Position numbers and translations under genes: made by a program
Assembly (NCBI GenBank): GCA_001910725.1
Contig: MJGA01000015.1
Span: 248,001-312,000, forward strand
Direction of reading: 5' to 3'
Source: Phanerodontia chrysosporium
Lineage: Eukaryota; Basidiomycota; Agaricomycetes; Polyporales; Phanerochaetaceae
Length of the DNA stretch: 64,000 nt
The notes under the pieces: model-generated
What the model saw: the letters and a program-made list of their open reading frames with translations, nothing else
What the model was told of the DNA's origin: nothing
The model's database searches: none
In this document: positions 40,821 to 52,894 of the stretch, one piece after another
Numbering within the stretch: position 1 is the stretch's first letter
Layout of the letters: the number at the start of each line of letters is the position of its first letter

Positions 40821-43391
40821 CCGTTTTCTGACCGTGTTTCTGCCTTTGTGCCAGTGTGCTCATTACCCTCGCTGTGTATGTCCCCTATGTCTAGATTTTC
40901 AAGCCGGGGATCGGTATGGAGACTGCTGTGTCGAAGGCACTCCCGAGACTCTGGTGAGATCTGACATTTTCCGCCCTGTCGTGTACCTGATCTGTGAGGC
41001 GGCGGCGGCGCAGGCGTCGCGCGGCTGGACTCATGCATATGCTTGGCGGATGCACGTCGCTCGTAGGACTAACATGTTCGTCGTATGTACTCGTCTGCCG
41101 CGGGAACTAGAAGGCTAACACATGCGCAGCACTGTCCTGCCTGTGAAACAGAGCCACAGGCATAGCATTAACGACGACCATCGACTGCACAAGCGTCAGA
41201 AGCCAGGTAAGCACTCTTCAGCCTTGCGCACGCGATTCGACATCAAACTGACCTTCTCAACAGGCACATTCGAGCACCCCGAGACATTCGTGCAAATCAA
41301 GAAGGACCCTGCGAATGTTGCCCTGACGTAGCAGAGGGCAGGCACCGTATGAGCGGATTCTCCGCTTTGCTACGGTTATACGTCATACCCTGCAGTGGAA
41401 TCTCGGGAGGCAGGACATCCCGCGATGCCGCTCACACGGCTCTCTCGGCACTGGCCTCGGGCTCTTGGCGAGTACACCGCGCACTGCACAGGCAAAACGA
41501 TGCTGATACTCGTCATTACTTCAAGTTTCAGCTGTACAGTGACGTGGTGCTCGATACACCGTGCTGTCGAGGTAGTAGCACAAAGAACCCCACGTCCCTT
41601 TGCTTCAGTAGAACTTCAGGCCGCAGAGACGTCCAGCGGACTGATGTCTCGGCTGGCATGATGAACGTCCGGTTGCCACTTCCCTTGGTCGCTGGCACCG
41701 CGTGCTCGAGACGACTCCGCTTTTGCGTGGCGTGGCCACCATATGGACGAAGTGTCGGCAGTCTCGAGGTATCCGGGAGTTGTGTTCGATGTTGCCGTCT
41801 TCAAAACGGTGGCACAGGTGGCACCTACCTGGATCATCAGCTCAGACTCGCCGTCCAGTGCCCTAAGCCCTGGATCTCGAGCGACGATGTCTCGGATGCA
41901 GCCCGAGGGACTGATGCATCGCGCCGCGCCACATACTGCCGTCGCAGTCGCGTCTGGTTAACTCAGGCAGCCGCCATACCGGTCAGTGACTTGAGAATAC
42001 GTGTAAAGATGAAGCTAGTCTTGACACTCCCTTACCTAGGTTCTCTCGGTGGCCATAGTCAATGACATTCGCGTCTGCTGACCGGGCAGAGCTACTAGGT
42101 GCATTCGTACTCCGAGACAAACTGTGATCCGGTGCGGCGTCACGTCCCGGGCGGCAGTGAACTCATACCCGCTTCACTGGTCTCCGAGACCAGCAGTGAC
42201 AGTGCTGACGCAAGTGTGGTCGTCAACATCGTCAGGTACATCACGACAGTGAGCTGAGCAGAACGAAGCCGGCAGTGATGCTGCGTATGGGATCTTGTCA
42301 TCATGGAAGCACGGTCTTGAGAAGCATGGAAGTCCTGCTGATAGCGGGAACCTCACAACGCCGCTCCTGGATAGTGGCGGAGCGACCCATAGTCTCGCGG
42401 GAGTGAAGGTGAGCATGTTCAAGCGTGAGCTCCGGGACGCAGCGACTAACCGGTTCACTAAAGGGGGTTTAATTTCTGCTCAGGCGTATATATAGGTCCT
42501 CACCGACGCCGCCTACTTCATTGCCTCAGACAGCCTCAAGCTCGCGTTGCTCAAGGAGCTCTACTTCTCATCGCTGCTACCCTTCTTGTTTACTTCTCCT
42601 CGCCGCGGCAACTGCTGCCGCGGTGGGAAGCGCGGCTCTCGCGACACTAAAGATATGGACAAGTAAGCTTGAAGGCTCTACCCGTAATTCGTTCTGCGAA
42701 CTTATCATGATACTCATCCTCAGTTTCAACAGACGTAGACGGGATGGACATGCCAATGCCCTTGGGCACAAGCGCGATTTCACCGCATTCTTCGCTATGG
42801 ACCATGCGCCGATGTATCAAGGACAGCCAAAAGGTCGCCCTCGTCTACGCGCCACAGCCTAGCATCCCTGACTGCTGCGAGTGTACATCACTATGGTACG
42901 TGTGACTTGTTCGTTCTTGAATTACTACTTGACCCATAACATAAGACGACCTCATCAAAATTGGCTGCACATGCTTCCGGATGTCCTGAGCCATGAATTC
43001 ACATGCGAATTCTGTGCTTCACCCATATTTATTCTGACTGCATGGTACTGTATCAATCCTGGGCATTCTCTGTAATCTCGCCGCACTCCTTTGACCTCGA
43101 TCGCTCTCATTACCTTTCATTATTCTTTCGAGCGGTGTCAGACTTTGCTCACCTAACGTTATTCATATTCTATGATATGTACGATGCTTCCCACTGCAAA
43201 TCAAATTCGTATCACAGTGAGGTGATACGACTTCCTCCACTCATCTGTATTTCACGGACCTTACATCGACGGACTCACAAGTCCTTCGATAGAGCTCATA
43301 CCAGAAAGTCCCGGTGTGCGAGGAGAATGAGTCCTTCATTCCAAGAAATTGTAATCCGGAGTAGTAGCAGTAAGTTACAGAGTTGTGTCGT
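40821..43391. other. Gene-poor stretch, 2.6 kb
   Basis: The longest stretch here without a supported gene. ORFs such as 41349-42065 (+) lack motifs. I found no LTR, terminal inverted repeat, transposase or reverse-transcriptase motif by eye; a decayed element cannot be excluded. Confidence 0.4.
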
Positions 43392-44335
43392 CTAGTACCT
43401 CTGCTTGGAGTCGGGCGAAGGCGAGCCGAACCAGGATCGAAGGAGGATGAAGAAGATGACCAGGAGGAAGATGGCAAGGAAGACGAGCAGGCTGCTGAAT
43501 TTGTACCAGTAGAGCTCAGCCAGCTGCTCGAGGTACTTGATCATGACCTTGCCCGTCAGCTTGGACTCGCCCTCCGCTCGAACACCGAATGAGAAGGGCA
43601 CTTCTGCAATGGCGTGTGGAGGTATGTGGGCCTTGATGAGCAGGTCGAGTGCAATTTTGAAGCCTTCCGCATTCAAATTACGCGCCTTTAAGAACTGTAT
43701 GCGCGAGTATAAGGATATATATTTCGGCAATGTGATGGGTATACTGACAGCTTCTTTACGGATACCAAAGAAACCTGACATGGGGTCGCTGGCAGTCGTC
43801 AGAGGCAAGGCGAGTAGTCGAGCACCAGCGGAGATGACGCGTCGGTGCATCGGCCAGTCCTTGTCCATCTCGACGCCCTTGCCGTAGCGTGTCCCAAGGA
43901 CGAATGTGTGCGACGGAGACATTGCAGCTAGCATGGTGGGCACATATTCAGGCGGATGCTAAGGGGTACAGCAATGGGTGAACTTATTCCAAACGGAAGC
44001 CACGCGTCACGTACCTGCAAGTCCGCGTCCATGCATAGCATGTTGTCGCCCTGAGCTTCTTGAAAGCCTCTGACCACTGCGCTGCTGAGTCCCCGCTCTG
44101 TTGTCCGGACAATGATGCGGACATTGTACCCCTCTTGCTGGAGTTGCTGGACGGTTTCGACAGAGCCGTCCCTGGAATTGTCGTCCACGACAATGACCTC
44201 GGTCTGTTCAGCAGGGACCGGCGAGTCTACTCTTCGGAGGGCGGCAAAGATGCGAGTGACGAGGGGACGCAGGTTGCCATTCTCCCTGAACGCAGGGACA
44301 ATGACAGAGTAGTGTATTGGCTGTCTTGCTGACAT
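43392..44335 (-). CDS. Dolichol-phosphate mannosyltransferase
   Basis: A GT2-family ER enzyme that transfers mannose from GDP-mannose to dolichol phosphate for N-glycans, O-mannosylation and GPI anchors. The start at 44335 opens MSARQPIHYSVIVPAFREN. Motifs are VIVVDDNSRDGS, ERGLSSAVVRGF and the metal-binding CMDADLQ, then HPPEYVP after a 56-nt intron (43959-44014). A second, 54-nt in-frame intron (about 43693-43746, GTCAGT...ATACAG) must be removed to join RKEA to FLKARNLNAEGFKIALDLL. The spliced length is 277 aa. The C-terminal membrane segment (LLVFLAIFLLVIFFILL) marks the yeast/Ustilago type that anchors itself, unlike human DPM1, which needs DPM2/3. Confidence 0.95.
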
Positions 44336-44576
44336 TGTGCGAGAGAGGATGAAACGAGCGTGGTTGTTAGGAGAACGAGAGTACTGAACTTGCTTGTAGC
44401 GACGTGGCACAGACGGCGAATGTTCCTCGGTGATGCCTCGCCACGTGCGGCGTCACCGATGCGAACATCCAAGCCTCCGAGGTCTGGCTCTCTTGCATGT
44501 CGTCTACATCCTCGGAGACTCTCGATGCAACTATAGGGACAACAAATCCACATAGTTGCTCTCTTCGTATCCCGCC
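44336..44576. promoter_or_regulatory. Divergent promoter, DPM1 / UBR7
   Basis: 240 bases between the start codons of two divergent genes; too short for another gene. Both promoters must lie here. Confidence 0.55.
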
Positions 44577-46120
44577 ATGACGACGATGAAAATCTCAGAC
44601 ATCCTGGCCTCCCAGGTTTCCCTCTTGCAAGAGGCCTCCGAGGCTTTGCCGCACCAATTCTCGCAGTGCACATACGACCTCGGATACATTCGTCAGGCGG
44701 TGTACCTATGCCGCACATGCTCCCAGCGCAGAGGAATCTGCTCAGCGTGCTCTATCGCATGCCACCCGGACCACGAGCAGCTGGAGCTCTTCCCGAAGCG
44801 CAAGTTCAGATGTGATTGCCCAACCACCGCTTTGGCGCATCCTTGCTCGCTGCGTCGAAGGGCAGACGTCAAGGAGCCGGTGAATACCCTCAACGAGTAT
44901 GACCACAACTTTGACGGCGTATTCTGCCGCTGTGGAAGAGAGTATGACGCGCAGACCGAGGTAGAAACTATGATACAGTGTCTGGCCTGTGAGGTGTGTT
45001 TGTTCGTCGCGACATAGATGGTTGCTGACCAAGTTGATATCTTAGGACTGGTACCATGAGTCCTGTCTGAACCTCCGTGAACAACCTACCTCCCGTGAAC
45101 CTACTCCTGAGCCGCCAGCCGAAACGAAGGCGGACGACGATGACCATGCCGACGCGCGGTCTGAAGCATCGTCCTCCTCCTCAGGATTACCACCTGCCCT
45201 GATTACTGCTTCCATGTATGACGTCCTAGTATGCGGCGCGTGTGTAGCTAAAATCGATACCCTACAACGGTATGCCGGCAGCCCCGGCGTGCTCATGGTC
45301 GTCCGAGATACCCCTCAAGATACCTGGAAGATTATAGGAAAGCTTGAAGACCAGGATGACCGCGTGGACATCGGCGCGGACTCGAAGTCTGTAGGAGACG
45401 GGACAACAGGCGACAAGAGACCGCTGTCACCATCCGCAGACGCTGACCGGCAAGTCAAACGGCCACGTAACGTATCCCCAGCTGCAGGAAACCGCTCGCC
45501 TATCCAAAATACAACTTCTACCCAGCCCTGTCTTGCACCTCCCGCAAATGCGCAGGCGCAAAGTATCATTTCTTCGGTAAAGAATGGCGCGGGTAGAGAT
45601 TCTGTGAAGTCGCTCGGTGCAGGAGACATCTTCCTTACGCACGGTTGGAGAGACAGGTGGTGTCGCTGCAACGCGGTGAGCTGAAGCGTCCCAATCCCAC
45701 TGCTGGTGGTAACTCATGGCTGCTCTGTAGTGTCTTCCTTCTCTCGAGGCCAACCCTTTCTTACTAGAGGAGGAAGAGACCTATGAGCCCCCAGAAGATC
45801 CTGATTCGGGTACGCTCCGATCTCTTCATTCTACGTTGACGGTTTCCTGACCTCTCACATGTCCAGGCTTATCTCTAGAGGAGCTGGGATTACGAGCGCT
45901 TCAGCGGCTGCCTCGCGAAAAGGCTCTTGACAGTATTAAAGCATTCAACGAGATGAGGTGGGCTCATTGGACGGTCTTGATCAGAAGCAGATGATCTGAA
46001 TGCTACTCTAGGGATCAGCTCATGTCTCATTTACGGCCATTCGCGGAGCAAGACAAGGAAGTTACGGAGTCGGACATCAGGGCATTCTTCGAGGCTAAGA
46101 TGTCTGAGAAGAAGATCTAG
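44577..46120 (+). CDS. UBR7-like protein (UBR box plus PHD finger)
   Basis: A nuclear protein that in animals ubiquitinates histone H2B; the fission-yeast relative is Mlo2. Five exons (44577-44993, 45046-45675, 45731-45809, 45867-45957, 46012-46120) join in frame to 441 aa. The UBR-type zinc finger spans about residues 25-85 (CTYDLGYIRQAVYLC, GICSACSIACHPDHE, KRKFRCDCP). A PHD finger follows (FCRCGREYD...MIQCLACEDWYHESCL). The middle is acidic and Ser-rich, and the C-terminus returns to the conserved UBR7 pattern (DIFLTHGWRDRWCRC, LLEEEETYEPPEDPDS). The start at 44577 is the first ATG and is well placed. Confidence 0.95.
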
Positions 46121-46282
46121 TCTCCACTCGAGACCTCATATGGCCTCCAAGACTCCTATATTGTTGCAGAGCTTCATGTCATTCAGGTTGTTCTGCCTTA
46201 TTAGAACTCAGCCGTGCGCTATACCTTGCCCGCTGGGTCATTGTGACAGGCGAGCAGGCAAATGAAGACAAAATAAAAAGCA
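46121..46282. other. UBR7 3' flank and tRNA terminator
   Basis: Short gap. The A5 run at 46275-46279 is the Pol III terminator of the tRNA on the opposite strand. Confidence 0.5.
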
Positions 46283-46366
46283 CTCCCTGGCGGGGAGTCG
46301 AACCCCGCTTTCGCGCGCACCGAAGATGATGACAGGCGCGTGTACTAACCGATATACTACCAGGGA
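46283..46366 (-). tRNA. tRNA-Asp (GTC) with a 10-nt intron, second copy
   Basis: The mature part is identical to the tRNA-Asp at 12873-12958, with the same arms, anticodon GTC and discriminator G. The intron after position 37 differs in length and sequence (TCATCTTCGG). Flanks are unlike those of the first copy. It ends 180 bases from the inverted-duplicated coiled-coil gene. Confidence 0.95.
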
Positions 46367-46546
46367 CATTTTGTGCAAAATTTTCTTACAAGTAAGTCCC
46401 CTGAGGCTTAGTTAAACGGTTTTCAGCTAGAACTACTGAGAGGCCGTTACACTTTGTCACTTTCTCATTACCAAGAGCTGTCGCACCGGCGTTGCTATCA
46501 TGTACACGACTCGAAATATCATTAACACTGGACGGTAGTAGTACAA

Positions 46547-49305
46547 TTAGGCCTCCTCGAAAGACGCGTCAAAGATCGCGGAGCACCCCAGATCGCTCTC
46601 CAGCTCGCAAGGCGACGTTTCAGGCTCCGTCGACGGTACCCGCGAGCTCGCACACGCCGCGACAAACACTGGGTCCGTGCTCGGGCGCTCAATCAGCCCG
46701 AGCAGCGCCTCCGCCTGGCTCCGCTCCACCGCCAGCGCGTCCTGCGCCTCGGACAGTTCGCGCTTCGTCCGGTCGACCGCCTCGTGCACGCGCATGACCT
46801 CACTCTGGTACTCCGCCATCTTCGCCTGCAGCGCCTCCTCCTCGGACGCGAGCCCTGCGATCTGCGCGTTCAGCCGGTTCACCGCGTCGACCTCCCGCAT
46901 CGCGAACCGCTCCAGGTCGGCCTGAGCTCCTTGCAGCCGCTGCTCGAGCATCCGTTTGCGAGCCGCGTACGTGCGCTTCAGGCCGTCGACCGTCGTGCGC
47001 AGCGCCTCGGTGTCCGCGCGGAGTCGCTCGCGGTCTACAGCCTTGAGAGATGAGGTCGCAGAGGACAGCGTGGCCTGCTCGGCCTCGAGGTCGCGCAGCT
47101 GCACTGTGAACGCGTGCTTCGTGACCGCCGTCTCCTTCGCGACCTCGTCCGAGTTCGCGCGTGCCGCAGCAGCCTTCTGCTCCGCTTCGGCCTGCTGCTT
47201 CCGTGCCCGCGCCGCCTTGTTGCCGGCCTCCTCGAGCATCGACTCGTACTGCTGCCGGTCGTACCCGCGCTCCTTGCCGAGGTCCCAGACAGCCTCCATG
47301 TTGCGGTCGTACTCTTCCGCGCGCGCGTTGAAGACCTTGCAGCGGGCGTCGAGCTCGGCCTTGGCCGTCTTGATGGAGCTCTCGAGAGCGACGCACGCCG
47401 ACGTGTGCTCAGCGATGGCCGCGTCGTCCTTTGCGATCGAGGTCCGGAGTGTGGCAGTGCTGTCCTCGAACTGCTGCTTGTCCGCGGCGAGCTTCTCCCG
47501 GAGAGAGGACACGAGCGCGACTGTCTCATGCGCGATCTGGTCTGCCATCCGCTGTGAAAGGGACAGCTCTGCCAGAGTCGCGGCATGGGACGCAACGAGT
47601 TTGTCGCGCTCGGAAACGAGGGCCGCCATCCGTTGGTCGTGTTCCTCGGTCTCCTTGAGGAAAGTCGCGCCGAGTGCCGTCTCCTCTGCGTCGAGCTCTG
47701 CGAGCGACTTTTCGAGAAGCTTGATGTCCGCATCGAGGCGAGAAGACGAGGCTTGAAGAGCAGCGCGTGCGTCGACGAGCTCTTCGCGGCGGGCGTCGTC
47801 CTTGGCGACGTCAGAGGCGAGGGAGGCAAGCGTGCTCGAAGCGTCCGCAATGTCGCCGACGAGGGCCTGCTGCGCGAAGTGAGACGCGGCGAGCACGTGT
47901 TCCAACTCCTCGGCAAGAGCATCCGCCTTGTGAGCGGCAGCGTCGGCGCAGCTGAGGGTCTCCGTGTAGGACGTCTGCTCTCATGTCAGAAACATGGTTC
48001 GTGCAACGAGTATTAGAAGAAAACCCTACCGCGAGAGCGAACCTCTCGGACTTCAGGTTCGCGAGCTCCGTAGCATGCTCTTGCGCCTCGAGGCGGTCGA
48101 TGTGCTGAAGGCAGGCAAGGTGCTTGTAGAGGACGTCCTTGTCAGCCAGTAGCGAGTGGCAGTCCGCGCGGGCGGCTTGCACATCGTCTTCGAGAGACAC
48201 GGCAGTCGCGGCGTGTTCGAGTGTCTTGTTCTCAGCGACCTCCAGACGATGCTGTTGCAGGCAATGTAAGCGCATACACCCAGCTGTACGACGCGGACGC
48301 TCACCTCGGACTCGATGAACTCGGCCATGAGCAGCACGAGCTCCTCGTCAGCCGCGACTTGAGCGCCAGCCGACGAGTGCCTGAGGTCTTCGAGAGAGGA
48401 CTGCAGAGTGTCGAACTCGTCCTCGAGAGCGCCAGTTTCGTCGTCGTTCGCGATGACCGCCTCCAGGTGGCTCGCGGCATGCCGGTAGCTGTCCTCGATT
48501 TGATCGTCGATGGCCGCTCCCAGGTCGTTCAGGCATGTCTGGGCAAAGGTTGAGCTCGGGAAGGAGACGAGGCAGGACGTAAGACGTAGGACGACATACC
48601 ACAGCGTGATCGAGGCTGACCAAGACCGAGGGGTACCGTGCCAGTTTCCCCACTTGTGCCTCGACCTGGTGCTGCAAACGCGAGATGGAGACCTCGAGAG
48701 CGGCGATGAGGGACTCGAACGCTGTCGCCGATGCCAGGCTGGACGTCATCTCCTTGATCATCCGCCGCGAGTGAAGCTGACGACGAGAGCGAGTCAGCAT
48801 GGAATGTGCGACTTGCCATAGGACATACCGTGAGGAACAAGAACAGCGTGAGCAAGCACGCGCGCTGGGCGAGGGGCACAAGCAAGTTCCAGTCGATCTC
48901 TTGACCATGGGGTACATTCGTGAGGTCGGATGCGTCATCGGCGGTGGCAACTAAAGTGACAGCTTCCGAATCGCTGCTGACTAGAGCGACTGCGGGAGGT
49001 GCCTCTGCCGTCGTCTTGAGACTGGCGAAGTCGATGTCGATGTCGATGAGAGCCGCCGTCTGGTCGCCAGGACCGGTAGGAAGAGAGGGGGAGAGCGGGC
49101 ACAGCCCGAGACTCGAGTTCCCCCAGGTAGCGGCAGAGTTGTATGCAGACGCAGGCGAGGTGCCGTTCGAGGGGTATATTGGCACAGTGTCCAGCGCTGC
49201 GCTGCGTGTGCATGTGTCGAGGTCGAAGTCCTTCTCTGCGCACATTGCGTATGGCACAGAGAGGAGACCAGCGACGAGGAAGGGCATGATGGCGTGCATC
49301 TTCAT
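46547..49305 (-). CDS. Signal-anchored long coiled-coil membrane protein, copy 1 (intact)
   Basis: I do not recognise the family. Five exons give about 845 aa, with stop TAA at 46547. A signal peptide (MKMHAIMPFLVAGLLSVPYA) is followed by a 115-residue lumenal or extracellular part with sequons (NGTS, NSS) and few Cys, then a hydrophobic segment (LLVPLAQRACLLTLFLFLT, residues 141-159) and a basic flank (LHSRRMIKE), suggesting type I topology. The remaining 680 residues are almost all coiled coil (Ala, Glu, Lys, Leu-rich; for example RARKQQAEAEQKAAAARANS), ending in an acidic tail (ESDLGCSAIFDASFEEA). Introns are about 50-65 nt and canonical. It might be a tether or structural protein of the ER, Golgi or septum; this is only inference from shape. 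It is the inverted twin of 59968-62727. Confidence 0.88.
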
Positions 49306-49602
49306 GATGGTGTGTTGGTGTAGGTTGGAAGAACAGAAGTCGGGATTGCGACGAGCTAGTACTCTGCGGACACGGCTGACACTGCCATGTCAGCCTGGTC
49401 CGCTAGGCTGGCTTCGCTGACCTGACCCAGGCAAGCCTCAGTTTCGCTTCTGCTTCTGCTTCCGCTTCCGCACAGCATCTTCGTCTTTCGGGTGACTGGT
49501 CTGTCGTAAGGCCGTCGCTCGACTAGACGGCGTCGCGGACGACGTCGTGTTTACCCCGGATAAGGCAATCGACAGCCTTCGATCCTAACATGCACAAACA
49601 AG
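46547..49602 (-). repeat. Inverted segmental duplication, left arm
   Basis: About 3.05 kb whose reverse complement matches 59683-62727. Similarity covers the whole coiled-coil gene, introns included, and about 300 bases upstream. It stops right after the stop codon on one side and at the word TGTTTGTGCATG on the other. Exons and introns are near-identical by eye; the upstream 300 bases have more differences and indels. Confidence 0.93.
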
Positions 49603-50067
49603 GCAGTAAGAATGAGATAAGTTTCTATATGCTCTGAAGGACAGTCGGAACATAGCAAGTTCACTCGCCCAGAGGCTGGTATCTCTCTTTGTAAAGGACA
49701 TTTCTGTGTTCTTGCGCGTTCGCACTTTTATGGCCGCGTAGGTCATGTGATCTGATCACCGCTGTAGACGCCTAATGATCGAGCCGCTCGCGTCTTGGCC
49801 TCCGCTGCCTTTCTCTGGGAGACCAGCTACCCTCTCCGATACGCTCGCAGGATAGCTTCACCATCTTGTGATATTTGTATGTCATTTAACGTGCCGCTTC
49901 CTCCGAGGCTGAACATGGCCGTGACAATGTGCAGCGTGGTGCAAGCTAGCGGGAGTCCGTTTCTTCCGCTTCATCATTGCTGGCCGAGTCACTCCCGACG
50001 ACCATCGCACTCCAGTGCACACCGTTACTTCTGAGAACTGGTACTCTTCTGCACCTGCCACGACACA
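49603..50067. other. Gap between the duplication edge and the HyuB gene
   Basis: About 460 bases, no gene recognised. No HyuA domain, which would be expected upstream of HyuB in a normal fungal 5-oxoprolinase, can be found here. Confidence 0.55.
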
Positions 50068-52342
50068 ATGGCCGCACCAAAGACAGAAGGCGGTGGGCCC
50101 GATCCCATCCTACTCACACTCTTCGCGAACCGCTTCATGAGCGTCGCGGAGGCTATGGGCAGGTCCCTTCAGCAGACAGCTATCAGCACGAACATCAAGG
50201 AGCGTCTGGACTTCTCATGTGCACTCTTTGCTCCAGACGGAGACTTGGTCGCGAATGCACCGTTTATCCCTATTCATCTTGGTTCGATGAGCTTGTAAGT
50301 ACAATATTTATCTTTGTTGTCTCATACGATCTAGATCCTATAGCGCACTGCCTACCGAGCTCGATATGCTAAACGCATACATTGTTTCTTAGTGCAGTCA
50401 AATATCAGATGAATCTACACAAGGATGATCTCAAACCTGGAGATGTGCTCATGACGAATTCCCCCCATGCCGGAGGCTCGTACGTGCCATGCCTACTCTT
50501 TGTCAGCATATCAGCTGAACATATCCCTAGCCACCTTCCAGATATTACGATAATAAGCCCTGTCTTCGATGACCAGTCGAATGAGATTATCTTCTTCACT
50601 GCCTCGAGGGGACACCACGCTGACATTGGAGGAATCTTGCCCGGATCGATGCCTCCAACGTCCACGAACATTTTCGAGGAGGGTGCACATATCCGCAGCT
50701 TCAAGATTGTACGAGAAGGAATGTTCGATCGGGAGGGTTTAGTGAAGTATATGGTCGAGGAGCCGGCCAAATATCCTGGTAGCTCCGGCTGCAGGAACAT
50801 CAGGGATGTGGAGAGTGACCTCAAAGCGGTAAGTATCTAGTCGTGTTGCACTCTGTGTACATCTGAAAAAACGGCCTATAGCAAGTCGCGGCCAATCACA
50901 AAGGGATCCAGCTCATCAAAGCCAGTTAGTAGCAACCACAAATTTGTTTGATAAAACGCTGATTGCATGCACAGTTGTCGACGATTACGGCCTGAAGACC
51001 GTCCAGGAATATATGTACCACATCAGGAACAACGCAGAGTTCTCGGTGCGAAACCTGTTGAAGGATGTGGTAAAGCGCGCAGGTTCGAACATCCTTGAGG
51101 CTGTTGACTATCTTGACGATGGTTCACCTGTAAGTAGCCTTCTCTCGACTATACTATCGACTCACCGACTATCTATCATAGATTAAGCTCCGAGTGGAGA
51201 TTAACGAGGATGACGGCTCTGCCTACCTCGATTTCTCGGGCACTGGCTGCGAAGTTCGCGGAAATTTGAATGCCCCTATATCTGTCGTCCATTCCGCCGT
51301 CATTTATTGCATGCGTGCGATGCTTGACATGGATATCCCTCTGAATGCAGGTTGCCTGGTTCCATTGACTAGTACGTTCCACGATTCATCCGCATTACGG
51401 GGTATTTGACCTCGATGGTGTCAGTCAACATTCCTCAGGAGTCGCTGCTCTCACCTTCACCTACAGCGGCAGTTTGCGGTGGCAACGTTCTCACATCGCA
51501 GCGCATCGTCGACGTCGTGCTGAAGGCCTTCCATGCATGCGCCGCCAGCCAAGGATGCACCAAGTAAACATCCCCAGTCATCAAACCATAGCACCACTAA
51601 TCACTCATCATCAGTAACCTGACGTTCGGCGCGGGCGGCAAGGACAAGGACGGGAAGAACGTCTCAGGCTGGGGCTACTACGAGGTGCGCTCGCCCCACA
51701 TCGGACCCTTCAGCGCCCTGACGACTGCGCATAGACCATCGCAGGTGGCTCCGGCGCAGGGCCCGGCTGGCACGGCACGTCTGGCGTGCACACCCACATC
51801 ACCAACACCCGCATTGGCGACGTCGAGATCCTCGAGCGGCGGTACCCTGTCATGCTCCACCGCTTCGGCATCCGCGAGGGCTCGGGCGGGCGCGGTCAGT
51901 GGCACGGCGGCGACGGCGTCGTCCGCGAGATCGAGTTCACCGAGCCGCTCCAGGTGTCTATCCTGTCCGAGGTGCGTCTGGTCTGCGTCTGCTGCAGGCG
52001 CCGCTGACACATGGTAACCCAGCGCCGCACGCGGCAGCCGTACGGCATGGAGGGCGGTGAGCCCGGCGCGATGGGGCGCAACACCTGGTTGAAGCAGCCC
52101 CGCGCGGAGGACGGCGACCTCGACGAGAACACGCCGCCGGCCCGCGCAAGATTAATATCGGCGGCAAGGCGACGGTGTTTATGGGCAAGGGCGACCGCCT
52201 GCTCATCGAGACCCCCGGTGCAGGCGCGTGGGGCACCCCTGAGGACGACCCGCGGGAGATCGAGCACGACCACTCGCATGTTCGTGCCTGGGCTGCGCGC
52301 GGAAGTTTGGCAGAGCGGGAGCGGGCCCAGGCGGGATTCTAA
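50068..52342 (+). CDS. HyuB-only part of a 5-oxoprolinase/hydantoinase
   Basis: A multi-exon gene for the HyuB domain. The start at 50068 gives [30 protein letters not shown]. Family hallmarks follow: [87 protein letters not shown] and [17 protein letters not shown]. Fungal 5-oxoprolinase (glutathione cycle, ATP-dependent opening of 5-oxoproline) is normally one chain of HyuA plus HyuB, about 1,270 aa; here only the second half, about 640 aa, exists. Near 52133-52146 the frame shifts by one between DLDENTPP and [10 protein letters not shown], again fitting one missing base. It may be a stand-alone HyuB subunit or a truncated relic next to the duplication edge. Confidence 0.82.
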
Positions 52343-52894
52343 GGTGCATATATGCGGAGCATCTGGACAACACGATGAAGGACGGACCGTACCAGAAGGA
52401 ATTTGGATAGGAAACCCATGTATCATCAAGTACAACCGGACAATTTTAGGAAGTGTTTTCTGAGTTGGAGGGTGTTATACTGCAACTATCGAAGAGCGAC
52501 ATACAGGCCAACACTGCTACAATGTGCTAATGCTATAACGAGGGCGGCACGGATGGCGGCTGGCTGGAGCAACGATAGCAGAGCGTGCGAATACATACGA
52601 TAAGTACACAAGTACAGTCATTCATAAAGGAATAAGAAAAAGAACAGACGGAGACGGAAACCTTGCCAAACGGAAACAATCAGGAAGGATCATGGGTGTC
52701 CGAGGAGAGGAGAGGCGAGACGTGGATGGAGGGACATTGGGAGAGCATTAGCACGGGAGCAGAAGAACAGCATTTAGCAGCACCGGTTGGACAATTCCAG
52801 ATACAGACAGTGAGTGGCATTCGTACACGTTCTGGGAGATATCGGAAGATCAGTCAGGATCGTGCGGCACAGCACGGAGCCACCCACACGACAT
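52343..52894. other. Converging 3' ends
   Basis: 550 bases between the HyuB gene (+) and the Lys/Ala/Pro-repeat gene (-). Purine-rich, no gene-like frame; presumably the 3' UTRs. Confidence 0.5.

Noticed and set aside
40821..43391. Possible decayed transposon in the gene-poor stretch
   Set aside because: No terminal repeats, target-site duplications or transposase/reverse-transcriptase motifs found by eye.
46956..47922. Long ORFs in both other frames of the coiled-coil gene (also 61350-62488)
   Set aside because: They are Arg/Ser- or Leu-rich shadows; the coiled-coil frame is supported by introns, a signal peptide and the duplicate copy.
49440..49475. CTTCTG/CTTCCG microsatellite-like run
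   Set aside because: Only a few imperfect units; not a notable repeat.
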